Notes: generated by a model from the letters alone, not told the origin. DNA of 8,147 nt from Bacteroidales bacterium (GCA_003501665.1 DNOQ01000121.1:1-8147); one strand, 5' to 3'. Shown: positions 1 through 7,220, counted from the stretch's first letter. Program-made: numbers and translations.

Positions 1-1
1 A

Positions 2-1363
2 ATGAAGAAAACCGAAAATCAGAAAGAACTCAGCCGTCGTGATGCAATGAAATTACTGACGGCAGGTTCGGCAGCAGGTTTGCTGGGACTATTTGGAACG
101 AGAGAATCCAGAGCAGAAGCCTATACCACTCCTCAGTATGCTCAAGGTATGGCTCCGGTAAAGATTAAAAGCGTGAAATCAATCGCTACAGCCCCGGAAG
201 GTTCAAACCTTATTGTTGTGAAAGTAGATACAACCGAACCAGGACTTTACGGCCTGGGTTGCGCAACATTCACCCAGCGTGCAGTGGCAGTTTTACCTGC
301 AATAGACAGCTATCTGAACGATTTCTGCGTGGGGAAAGATGTCGATAATATTGAAGATATGTGGCAATCGGCATACGTCAGTTCATACTGGCGCAACGGT
401 CCGGTACTTAACAATGCTCTCAGCGGACTTGATGAAGCCCTATGGGATATTAAAGGAAAAAGAGCTAATATGCCTGTATATCAGCTCCTTGGAGGCAAAT
501 GCAGAATAGCCGTTGATTGTTATGCCCATGCAAGCGGAGCAACATTTGAAGCATTGGCTGACAGGGTTCAACAGTTCATGGATCAGGGATTCCGGCACGT
601 AAGGATACAGCAGGGAGGTTATGGAGGAGTAGGCACAATGCCGAAAGAACCCGATTTTAAACAGGCAGGTTTTGGCAGAAAGGAAGATATGTACATGGAC
701 CAGCAAACATACCTCAGAAGAGTTCCGGAAATGTTTGAATTTATCCGTAAAAAGTGTGGTGAGGAAGTTGAATTATTGCATGATATCCATGAGAGGGTAG
801 AACCGGTTGATGCAATCAATATGATCAAGCGCCTTGAGCCTTACCGGCCTTACTTTATCGAGGATCCGTTCTCTCCCGAAAACATGGGATGGTTCAGGCA
901 TCTCAGGAACCAGACAACCGTTCCGATTGCCATGGGAGAGCTGTTTAACAATATCAACGAATTCAGGGATTATATGGTGGATCAGCTTTTTGATTTTATC
1001 AGAGTTCACCTTTCACAGATAGGAGGTATTACACCGGCAATGAAGATAGCCCGCCTCGGGGAGTGGTTCAATGTGAGAACAGCATGGCACGGTCCCGGTG
1101 ATGTTTCACCCGTAGGACATGCTGCAAATGCACATATCGATCTTGCTGTATGGAATTTCGGCATTCAGGAATCACATTTCTGGAATGAAAAAGCCCGGAC
1201 TGTATTCCCGGGTTGCCAGACATACAAGAACGGCTATATGTACATTAATGAAGCTCCGGGTCTTGGTGTGGATATCAACGAAAAAGAAGCTGCTAAATAC
1301 CCGATAGGCACAAGATCAAACTGGACACTAAGGAAAGGAGACGGCACAATTATCAGACCCTGA
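2..1363 (+). CDS. Tat-exported enolase-superfamily protein, mannonate dehydratase (ManD)/RspA type
   Basis: Enolase-superfamily dehydratase of 453 residues, probably acting on a sugar acid such as D-mannonate or D-gluconate by Mg2+-assisted proton abstraction. Residues 11-31 form a twin-arginine signal (SRRDAMKLL, then a Gly/Ala/Leu-rich segment), so export to the periplasm in folded form is predicted. The N-terminal capping domain follows (about 52-165), then the barrel. Likely metal ligands are D261 (in HDIHERVEP), E287 (FIEDP) and E313 (MGE). H263, H363 (WHGPGDVSP) and E390 (NFGIQE) match further ManD active-site positions. R201 (VRIQ) and perhaps Y207 match the ManD Arg/Tyr pair. The C-terminal EAPGLGVDINE and KYP stretch is also ManD-like. 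The family is clear, the substrate is not: many ManD homologues have weak or no mannonate activity. The ATG is the second base of the window, so the upstream region is unseen; the Tat motif at the right distance supports this start. The downstream gene is convergent. Confidence 0.9.
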   Translation: MKKTENQKELSRRDAMKLLTAGSAAGLLGLFGTRESRAEAYTTPQYAQGMAPVKIKSVKSIATAPEGSNLIVVKVDTTEPGLYGLGCATFTQRAVAVLPAIDSYLNDFCVGKDVDNIEDMWQSAYVSSYWRNGPVLNNALSGLDEALWDIKGKRANMPVYQLLGGKCRIAVDCYAHASGATFEALADRVQQFMDQGFRHVRIQQGGYGGVGTMPKEPDFKQAGFGRKEDMYMDQQTYLRRVPEMFEFIRKKCGEEVELLHDIHERVEPVDAINMIKRLEPYRPYFIEDPFSPENMGWFRHLRNQTTVPIAMGELFNNINEFRDYMVDQLFDFIRVHLSQIGGITPAMKIARLGEWFNVRTAWHGPGDVSPVGHAANAHIDLAVWNFGIQESHFWNEKARTVFPGCQTYKNGYMYINEAPGLGVDINEKEAAKYPIGTRSNWTLRKGDGTIIRP

Positions 1364-1381
1364 CAGTTTATAAGCAAAAAG

Positions 1382-1423
1382 GCTGAGGCTGAGATAGAGG
1401 CTGAGATAGAGTTTGAAGTTGAA
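1382..1423. repeat. Degenerate hexanucleotide array (GCTGAG/ATAGAG type)
   Basis: Seven consecutive units in strict period 6 start at 1382: GCTGAG, GCTGAG, ATAGAG, GCTGAG, ATAGAG, TTTGAA, GTTGAA. The units are purine-rich on the plus strand and decay toward the right. The array begins 18 bases after the stop of the dehydratase gene and lies in the convergent intergenic space. It is not coding in any plausible gene and has no spacers, so it is not CRISPR. It is partly complementary to the second array at 1446-1469. Confidence 0.85.
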
Positions 1424-1445
1424 AACAACTGATAATGAACCCTTT

Positions 1446-1469
1446 CCTTAACCTTAACCTTAACCTTAT
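1446..1469. repeat. Tandem hexanucleotide array (CCTTAA)4
   Basis: Three perfect CCTTAA units (1446-1463) are followed by CCTTAT (1464-1469). On the minus strand this reads as repeated AAGGTT. The array begins 5 bases after the stop of the LolA-like gene, in the direction of that gene. With the purine-rich array at 1382-1423 it forms two arms of related hexamers facing each other. Confidence 0.9.
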
Positions 1470-1474
1470 TTCTG

Positions 1475-2248
1475 TTATCGCTCAAGATTCTGCACAGTGA
1501 AAAATGAATCGTCCACGCTAACCTGGTCTTTAATATTACTGAATAGTATCTCCGATTTCCTTCCCGTTATATGATTAAGTGCTATCATGTTTTTGATCAT
1601 ATATTTGCCGTCCTGAAAGGGATGGAAGCTTTTAATTTCGATTGTTTTAAAAAGCTCATTGTCAAAATTATAGAGTTCCATCTTCTGAATCTGGTTTTTG
1701 TCCTTCATTAAATAACTGATCTTTCTGGAATATCCGTATTCATCGGCAATTTTTTCATTTTCCGGGATGCTTTCGATGATCCATGTATTTTCAGTCCCCG
1801 ACTTATCTAAATGCCTGTGCTTAAAGTCAGTAAGGGTAGGCGAGCTCATGTCGGCATTTGAGAATTCCGAACTCATGAAGCTTTTACCTTTCTCAGATGA
1901 GACTATCCTTCGTGTCTTTTTCAATGCCGGCAGATATATCCACATTTCGTCAGCCTTATCTTTATTATCCAGCACCAGCATGGAAGTACCTCTTACATCG
2001 GCCGGCTCTACAAACCTGATCAATCGTTTCTCAAGGCCATCAGGATAACTTTTCGTTATCATTGTGATCATTCTGTTCCTTGTTGCACCATTCTTTTCAC
2101 TTATTGACAGATTGATTGTGGCATTCATCGATGAAATAAGGCTCAGATCACGGCTTTTGCTCATGATCAGCCCTGCATCCTGCTGTTGTGCCGACACGTA
2201 AAAAAGCGGCAACAGAAGGAATATCAGCGGGAACGTTCTCTTTATCAT
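1475..2248 (-). CDS. Periplasmic LolA-like protein (outer membrane lipoprotein-sorting family) partnered with an RND exporter
   Basis: A 257-residue secreted protein with a clear Sec signal peptide (residues 1-20, hydrophobic core LIFLLLPLFYV, probable cleavage after VSA). It has no lipobox cysteine, so it should be soluble in the periplasm. The mature part has the hallmarks of the LolA-like fold found next to MMPL/RND transporters: RFVEPADVRGTSML (79-92), DEMWIYLPALKKTRRI (100-115) and SSEFSNADMS (127-136). Members bind lipids in a half-barrel, and a role as periplasmic carrier or adaptor for the RND pump is inferred from context. The start is fixed by the signal peptide. No Shine-Dalgarno is visible; the upstream sequence is A/T-rich. 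It is the last gene of the operon and overlaps the end of the RND reading frame by 101 bases, which is unusual. This is not the canonical LolA of lipoprotein sorting. Confidence 0.88.
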   Translation of the reverse strand: MIKRTFPLIFLLLPLFYVSAQQQDAGLIMSKSRDLSLISSMNATINLSISEKNGATRNRMITMITKSYPDGLEKRLIRFVEPADVRGTSMLVLDNKDKADEMWIYLPALKKTRRIVSSEKGKSFMSSEFSNADMSSPTLTDFKHRHLDKSGTENTWIIESIPENEKIADEYGYSRKISYLMKDKNQIQKMELYNFDNELFKTIEIKSFHPFQDGKYMIKNMIALNHITGRKSEILFSNIKDQVSVDDSFFTVQNLER

Positions 2249-4523
2249 ATTTTTCGATTTTATGATTAATTAAATTTTTAAGGATGAATCGCGGCCGGAA
2301 TTTCATGATTATGGCCGGAACTAAAATAATTGCACCAAACAGGCATGAACTTATGGAAACGATTACAAGGTATCCGAAAAAGCGTATTGAAGAAAAACCT
2401 GAAAACATAAGTACCGAGAAGCCGGCCATCACAGTTAATCCGTTAATGACAATACTCCGGCCGATATTTTTCATTGAAGCCCTGGTGGATTCTTCAAATG
2501 ATAATCCCTTGGTAATATTGCTGTTAAAACACCAGATATATTGAATGGTAAAATCTACCCCCACACCTATCATTATTGATGACAGGAGTGCCGTGGCTGC
2601 ATCTATCGCTATACGTGTAAAACCCATAAACCCGAACAGAATTATTATTGATACCGTCAGGGGTATTGTACTGATCAGGCCTCCAACAGATGAACGGAAT
2701 ATAATTGTCAGCAAAATTAAAACAGTGATCAGAGCAAAGAGAAGTGAAAATACCTGCCCTCTGATAACAGATGAGGCAAAATCTTTCATAATGATTGCAT
2801 ATCCTCCAACCGTGACCTCTCCGGGTAACTCTTTTATGAACTCTGATATCCTTGATTTCACATTATTTATCACTTTGTTTTCAGGATTTGATAACCGTAC
2901 GAGAATATGAGCCCTGGTGTTTTCTAGATTCATCATCTGGCTGAAGTCATCAGGATTTCCGCTCATGTTATACAATTCAAACATCTGGGCAATCCCTTCC
3001 CTTGTTTCAGGAATATTATCATACTGATCTTCACCGGAAGTGTAGATAGCCTTGCTCATCTCTCTTATTACCTGCGAGATAGAGAAAACGCCACCGACAC
3101 CTTCCATATTTTCAAGATTCAGTGTGAGTCTGTCAATCCCTTTCATAATATCCGGATCTTTTATATCGCCCCCGATCATCACAGAAACAGTCTGCGAGCC
3201 CCCGAACTTTTTATTTATCAGATCTGATGCCATTCGAACAGGACTTCTTTTAGGGAAATATTTTTCCTGGTTGGTTTCAACTTTGATAAGAGTTATTCCA
3301 ATGGCAAACACCAGAGTAATTAATACAAAACCAATAATGATCCGTCCCGGTTGTTTGATAATTATTCCGGATAGTTTTATGAGCCACCTTTCGAACAGAC
3401 CGTCACCGGAATCAGGTTTTCTGGTCACTGAAACTTTTCCATCCTGAACAAAAATAAGAGCCGGGATATATAAGAGACTCATTATGAGGGCGGCTGTTAC
3501 ACCCGTTGCAGCAAGTAAACCAACCTGTCGTGCCGGAATTATGGAATGTGTCAGCAATCCAAGGATCCCTGCTATTGTGGTAAGTCCGCTGAAAAGGATC
3601 GGTCTGTTTAGTGAACCTGTAAGTTCCTTTAAAACAGTTCCCGATGAGCTGGTTCTTTTCCTTTGCCTTAACTCCTGAAACCTGGCAACAAGGTAAATCC
3701 CGTAATTATTTGCCACTGCAATAAGTATCACCGGTACCAAAAGGCTTATTATGGATAGTTTCCATCCGACCATCGGGACCATGCCCATGCAGATTGCAGT
3801 TGAAAGCAATACCACACTGAATGGCATCAATACTGACCTCCAGTCCCGCAGATTCAATTTCAGGACAACAAGCATAAGCAGCAGGGCAAATGGCACAAGA
3901 ATCATTGCATCCCTGTTAACATCTTTCATGATATGCTGCCTGATGTAAGGCAAACCTCCTTTCAGTACTTCTGCTCTTCCCGGATGAGCAGACAGTATCG
4001 AGTCAATTTTGTGAAGAGTCACGGTTTCAGCTTCAGCATTATTAATTGTGGCAGTAATTGAAGCTGATGTGATATCGGAAGAGATCACAATATCACGGGC
4101 AAACCTGTTATCCAGTATCTCATTCCTCAGATCAGCAAATCCTTCTGAATCAGCAGGGATCCTTTTTATCAACGGATCTGCCGTCATCATTCCTTCGGTG
4201 CTGGTTATGGTCGTGACAGTAAATGGAGATATTCTCCGGGTTACTCCGGTCAGCCTTGAAATATCCCTGTCAATTCCCTTAATCTGATTAAGATTTTCAG
4301 AAGTAAGAATCGAACTATCCCTGAAAATCAGCATAACAATATCCTGCATGCCAAATTCATTCTCAATCTTATCTGTCAGAATTCTCGATTTCATGGATGA
4401 GGGAACATAATTCCTCATTTCCGGATCAGTCCTGGACAAAGGGATAAGAGATCCAAAAACAATACCGAGCAAAACACATGTTAAAATAACCGGCCAGCGA
4501 TATCTGATAATAAAATCCGTCAT
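2148..4523 (-). CDS. RND-superfamily exporter of the MMPL type, two-repeat, 12 TM
   Basis: Inner-membrane transporter of 791 residues from the ATG at 4523. Each half has one membrane helix, a large periplasmic loop and five helices: TM1 about 9-28, loop 29-205, TM2-6 about 206-359, TM7 395-413, loop 414-590, TM8-12 591-740. TM10 carries GVGVDFT (D657), the expected proton-relay aspartate. The matching site in TM4 reads VANNYGIYL, with Asn where many relatives have Asp. The family (COG1033-like) exports lipids or other hydrophobic molecules using the proton gradient. A TTG at 4538 in the same frame would add five residues, but it sits directly on the only AAAGG-like stretch and overlaps the previous gene; the ATG at 4523, 4 bp after the previous stop, is preferred. 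The last roughly 33 residues are read in a shifted frame through the signal peptide of the next gene and look unselected. A frame change in the A5 run (minus strand, 2279-2275) would end the protein at 750 residues, 10 past TM12. Confidence 0.92.
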   Translation of the reverse strand: MTDFIIRYRWPVILTCVLLGIVFGSLIPLSRTDPEMRNYVPSSMKSRILTDKIENEFGMQDIVMLIFRDSSILTSENLNQIKGIDRDISRLTGVTRRISPFTVTTITSTEGMMTADPLIKRIPADSEGFADLRNEILDNRFARDIVISSDITSASITATINNAEAETVTLHKIDSILSAHPGRAEVLKGGLPYIRQHIMKDVNRDAMILVPFALLLMLVVLKLNLRDWRSVLMPFSVVLLSTAICMGMVPMVGWKLSIISLLVPVILIAVANNYGIYLVARFQELRQRKRTSSSGTVLKELTGSLNRPILFSGLTTIAGILGLLTHSIIPARQVGLLAATGVTAALIMSLLYIPALIFVQDGKVSVTRKPDSGDGLFERWLIKLSGIIIKQPGRIIIGFVLITLVFAIGITLIKVETNQEKYFPKRSPVRMASDLINKKFGGSQTVSVMIGGDIKDPDIMKGIDRLTLNLENMEGVGGVFSISQVIREMSKAIYTSGEDQYDNIPETREGIAQMFELYNMSGNPDDFSQMMNLENTRAHILVRLSNPENKVINNVKSRISEFIKELPGEVTVGGYAIIMKDFASSVIRGQVFSLLFALITVLILLTIIFRSSVGGLISTIPLTVSIIILFGFMGFTRIAIDAATALLSSIMIGVGVDFTIQYIWCFNSNITKGLSFEESTRASMKNIGRSIVINGLTVMAGFSVLMFSGFSSIRFFGYLVIVSISSCLFGAIILVPAIIMKFRPRFILKNLINHKIEKYDKENVPADIPSVAAFLRVGTTAGCRADHEQKP

Positions 4524-4527
4524 AGTA

Positions 4528-5931
4528 TTAAAAATCAACCTTTACAGCAATTCTTATACAATTCATAAATTCATTTACCAGATCATTTATTGATCCTTTT
4601 TTCCCTGAATAATAATCTCCTCCTGCACTTATGGTCAGCCCGTCAGCTGGTTTATATTTAATCTCAGGCATTAAAATAAAATCGCGTGATGTAAAATTAT
4701 AAACGGCAAAAACAGAAGGAGTCAGTTTACCATAAAGCATTTCTCTTTCCATCCGGAATCCGGCTGAATGATAAGTACGTTCAATCTGGTAATTGTATAA
4801 CCGGTTGAAAGCAGCTACCTGTTGACGTACATATTCATTCAGATCAAAACCCGGATCAGCCATCATCTGTGCCAGTTTGGCAGGATCAGGTTCTGTTCCT
4901 ATAATCGGATCGACAGCCATAGCTTCATAATCTGTGATTGTCTTCCCCGAATACTCGGCTGTAAAATGCCAGTTTCCCGTCATCCAGTCGATACCTGCAT
5001 TATATTTTAATTCTTCACAGGGTACATATTCTTCTTTTTTATATGACTTATATGGAAAACTCCATGCAGCTTCACCCCGCAGACCGAAATTTCCAAAAGT
5101 GGTCTCGAAATCAATGCCAATATTCCTCAGCTTATATGGTGTCATTGTGAGCTCGGCGTATGGAACAGGTATTGATCCTGACATATCAAGGTTAAAGTTT
5201 GTAAGAGCTGCCCCCGGCATCGGATCATATCCGTCAAACCAGGATATGCTCATATCAGTGCCGGAAAGATGAAATTCGGCCTTCAGCCCGTAAGTAAACA
5301 TCTCTTTACCTGTTAAAAGCTGGTTTATCTGATTAATATTAACCCATGCCGGCAATGGGAGAGGGTCGATTAGAAGAACTGAAGACCTGTAAAATGGTAC
5401 TGCAACTGCTTCCAGACTTAATACAGGAGCGGGATATATTTTTAAATCAGCCAGCAGATTGCCCAGATCCATATCTTCATTATCGGGTGACCGTGTTATA
5501 TAGTTCTGTGGATTAAGCTTTGATGTAGGGTTTGAGAAATCTGTCCGGCCCCATTTTAATATCGTCTGACCTGCTGTCAGATCCCATTTCTTACCATTTA
5601 TCTTTACATAGACTTCCCTGAGGTCAACCCGTTTGACCGGTTCGAGGAATTCAGTTCCATAACGGAACCGCAGATCGGTAAATGCCTTGAAATGACGATA
5701 ATCCCTGGTTTCTGCTTTCAGGCTAAAATCTGAAAATGCACTTGAGACATAAGGTTTGTCATCAGCATCATCCAGGCTGCCATAGAGCCCTCCCCTTATA
5801 AAACCGTAAATTATTGTACTTCTGCTTTCTTCAGTATTGAAAGAAGATCCCTGATTCTGACCATGCAGAGATCCCTGTATAAAAAATAAAATGATATATA
5901 GTATTCCAAAGGATTTGTTCATTTGCGACAT
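4528..5931 (-). CDS. Outer-membrane beta-barrel protein of the RND cassette (DUF1302-like)
   Basis: A 467-residue protein with an N-terminal signal peptide (hydrophobic segment about residues 8-20, cleavage probably near HGQNQ). The rest alternates short amphipathic strands with polar turns, with many aromatic residues, and ends in RIAVKVDF. A terminal Phe after alternating hydrophobics is the classic C-terminal signal for the BAM machine, so insertion in the outer membrane is predicted. GQTILKWGRTDFSNPTSKLN (121-140) resembles the conserved WG...NP segment of DUF1302-type outer-membrane proteins that cluster with RND pumps; this is a resemblance by eye. It is probably the outer-membrane channel or acceptor for the exported substrate. 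Two starts are possible, ATG at 5931 or ATG at 5922 (MNKSFG); both keep the signal peptide and neither has a clear Shine-Dalgarno. The stop lies 4 bp before the RND start, which implies co-transcription. Confidence 0.8.
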   Translation of the reverse strand: MSQMNKSFGILYIILFFIQGSLHGQNQGSSFNTEESRSTIIYGFIRGGLYGSLDDADDKPYVSSAFSDFSLKAETRDYRHFKAFTDLRFRYGTEFLEPVKRVDLREVYVKINGKKWDLTAGQTILKWGRTDFSNPTSKLNPQNYITRSPDNEDMDLGNLLADLKIYPAPVLSLEAVAVPFYRSSVLLIDPLPLPAWVNINQINQLLTGKEMFTYGLKAEFHLSGTDMSISWFDGYDPMPGAALTNFNLDMSGSIPVPYAELTMTPYKLRNIGIDFETTFGNFGLRGEAAWSFPYKSYKKEEYVPCEELKYNAGIDWMTGNWHFTAEYSGKTITDYEAMAVDPIIGTEPDPAKLAQMMADPGFDLNEYVRQQVAAFNRLYNYQIERTYHSAGFRMEREMLYGKLTPSVFAVYNFTSRDFILMPEIKYKPADGLTISAGGDYYSGKKGSINDLVNEFMNCIRIAVKVDF

Positions 5932-6016
5932 TTTCTCACAAATGAATAATTTTAAACCATGGCTGTCGTCTTATCCGCCTGTCCCGTACCGGTAAAATAT
6001 TGAAATGTCGTCCGCG

Positions 6017-6055
6017 CCGGCAGGGATGTACATGGTAATTATTCCCTGATACCGG
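6017..6055 (-). other. Imperfect inverted repeat across the regulator stop codon
   Basis: CCGG-CAGGGA (6017-6026) faces TCCCTG-ATA-CCGG (6043-6055): a 10-bp stem with a three-base bulge and a 16-base loop that includes the regulator stop (6039-6041). No U tract follows on the minus strand, so a classical terminator is unlikely. It could be a processing, stability or attenuation element between the regulator and the barrel gene. The rest of the 107-bp gap (5932-6038) holds the 8-bp palindrome TACCGGTA (5987-5994) and no TAnnTTTG box, which favours read-through from the regulator promoter. Confidence 0.3.
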
Positions 6056-7163
6056 TTATTTTTTCTCTGAACTCACTGGGTGTCAGTCCTGTTTGTAACT
6101 TAAAAATAGAGTTGAAGGTTGTTTTTGAGTTAAACCCGGAATCATAGGCAATGGCAAGTATGGTAAAATTATTGTTGGCGGGATCGCTGAACCTTGATAT
6201 GACATCTTTTACCCTGTATTCATTTATAAAAGTAAAGAAATTTTTCCCATGCTTTTCATTCAGCACCTGCGTAATATGATGCCTGGGAATTCCTGTAAGC
6301 ATGGCAAGGTCATGTATACTGAGATCCCTGTCAAGAAAGGGCTTATCTGTTTCCATTATATTGATAAGAATTTTCAGATACTCATCAGCCTGATCATCTT
6401 TTAAACCACTTTTAATATACTTTTCTGATTCACTCTTTTTAGCTTCTTGGCTAATTTCAATTTCCTGACCAAAAATTACAGGCTGCCTGATTCCTAAAAA
6501 ACTGTAAACAAACGAGAATACGGAAATAAATCCAAAAACCACGAAATATGGATCGAAGGGAATTATATCTCCGATCATATTCAGACCCCCGAGGATAAAA
6601 AGAATCAAAAATGCCACATAAAAACTTATTGATAATATCTTCAGCCAGTTAAGTGTTATCACATTTGAGGTGTAAGAAATCAGGTTCCTGAGATTATCCT
6701 GGTGCTTTTTAATAAGTATGAAGGCCATAATACTGTAACCGGTGACTGACAGGAACATGACTGTACTGTATACTATTCTCAGGGAAATAAATCTGTCGGG
6801 TTCGAAGAAACTTCTCAGATCCCGCAGCAGGGGCTTTGTCCTGAAAATCACCGAAACCACAAAAAAGGTAACAAAAGGTACAAAATGGAGAAGATTAAGC
6901 CGGTTAAACTTCTTCTCCGGATCAGTCATAAAACTGATATAAAGGTAAATCAGGGGTCCGTACGTAAATGAGACAAACGGGAAAGAATACATTTCGATAC
7001 CTTTTGAGTTTATCAGGGCAAATGTAAGCTCAATACAGATCAGGAATACCCAGGCAGCAAGTATCCTGTTTGCTGTTGTAAAAGGCTTTTTCGTCGCAAT
7101 CAGTAATCCTGCAAACAAGGATTGAGAAATACCAATGTACAGTATGGGATCAATATTCACCAT
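6039..7163 (-). CDS. Membrane-bound AraC-family transcriptional regulator with 7-TM sensor domain
   Basis: A 374-residue one-component regulator. The N-terminal part has seven predicted helices (about 5-23, 32-52, 64-80, 90-108, 129-152, 173-195, 204-224). A linker with EKYIKSGLKDDQADEYLKIL (247-266) is typical of Bacteroidetes proteins of this layout. The C-terminal AraC DNA-binding domain spans about 272-367: first helix-turn-helix at DLSIHDLAMLTGIPRHHITQ (280-299), second at about 334-353, with the family signature GFNSKTTFNSIFK, then TGLTPSEFR. The membrane part probably senses a ligand or envelope state and the cytoplasmic domain binds DNA. It is the first gene of the minus-strand group, 107 bp before the barrel gene, so control of the transport cassette and possibly of itself is a reasonable inference. 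It diverges from sucD across a region with an inverted repeat that could be its operator. No Shine-Dalgarno is seen before the ATG at 7163. Confidence 0.92.
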   Translation of the reverse strand: MVNIDPILYIGISQSLFAGLLIATKKPFTTANRILAAWVFLICIELTFALINSKGIEMYSFPFVSFTYGPLIYLYISFMTDPEKKFNRLNLLHFVPFVTFFVVSVIFRTKPLLRDLRSFFEPDRFISLRIVYSTVMFLSVTGYSIMAFILIKKHQDNLRNLISYTSNVITLNWLKILSISFYVAFLILFILGGLNMIGDIIPFDPYFVVFGFISVFSFVYSFLGIRQPVIFGQEIEISQEAKKSESEKYIKSGLKDDQADEYLKILINIMETDKPFLDRDLSIHDLAMLTGIPRHHITQVLNEKHGKNFFTFINEYRVKDVISRFSDPANNNFTILAIAYDSGFNSKTTFNSIFKLQTGLTPSEFREKITGIRE

Positions 7164-7181
7164 TCATAGCTCAAATTATTT

Positions 7182-7189
7182 CAAAAATA
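7182..7189 (-). promoter_or_regulatory. Candidate -7 box for the regulator/transport operon
   Basis: On the minus strand the sequence reads TATTTTTG, fitting the Bacteroidetes -7 consensus TAnnTTTG. It lies 18 bases before the regulator ATG, leaving a very short leader. No TTTG-like -33 element was found at the usual distance, which keeps confidence low. Confidence 0.35.
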
Positions 7190-7212
7190 ATGAAAAGGAG
7201 TTAATATTTAGG

Positions 7213-7220
7213 TATTTTTG
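7213..7220 (+). promoter_or_regulatory. Candidate -7 box for sucD
   Basis: TATTTTTG on the plus strand fits TAnnTTTG and lies 72 bases before the sucD ATG. The same octamer occurs on the other strand at 7182-7189. No clear -33 TTTG is present upstream. A weaker alternative, TATTTG, lies at about 7259-7264, nearer the gene. Confidence 0.35.

Larger units (their letters stand above)
1376..1469 (-). terminator. Probable terminator of the minus-strand transport operon, built from two hexamer arrays
   Basis: In minus-strand RNA, the AAGGUU array right after the LolA-like stop can pair with the CUCAGC/CUCUAU array. The register is AAGG with CCUU, then UUAAGG units with CCUCAG units, using one U-G wobble and one A-C mismatch per six bases. 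The paired part is about 20 bp. The 3' arm ends in CC followed directly by UUUUU (1380-1376), as expected of an intrinsic terminator. On the plus strand no good U tract follows, so termination of the dehydratase gene there is less convincing. The pairing was worked out by eye and no folding energy was calculated. Confidence 0.5.

Noticed and set aside
1382..1469. Possible CRISPR, telomere-like or origin iteron array
   Set aside because: Units are 6 bases in direct tandem without spacers, too short for iterons, and positioned exactly between two gene ends; a terminator-like hairpin explains them better.
1234..1485. Minus-strand 83-codon open frame across the hexamer arrays
   Set aside because: Its repetitive VKVKVK and SISASISAS runs are just translation of the hexamer arrays, and the rest is antisense to the dehydratase gene.
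1475..2248. Canonical lolA (lipoprotein carrier of the Lol pathway)
   Set aside because: The motifs and the operon with an RND pump point to the separate LolA-like family, so the symbol lolA was not assigned.
2284..4287. Several plus-strand open frames of 64-131 codons opposite the RND gene
   Set aside because: Antisense to a clear 12-TM transporter. Their Ile/Thr/Pro-rich translations mirror the codons of hydrophobic helices.
4524..4538. TTG start at 4538 for the RND gene
   Set aside because: It would overlap the barrel gene and sits directly on the only AAAGG-like stretch. The ATG at 4523 begins a normal RND N-terminus (MTDFIIRYRWPV).
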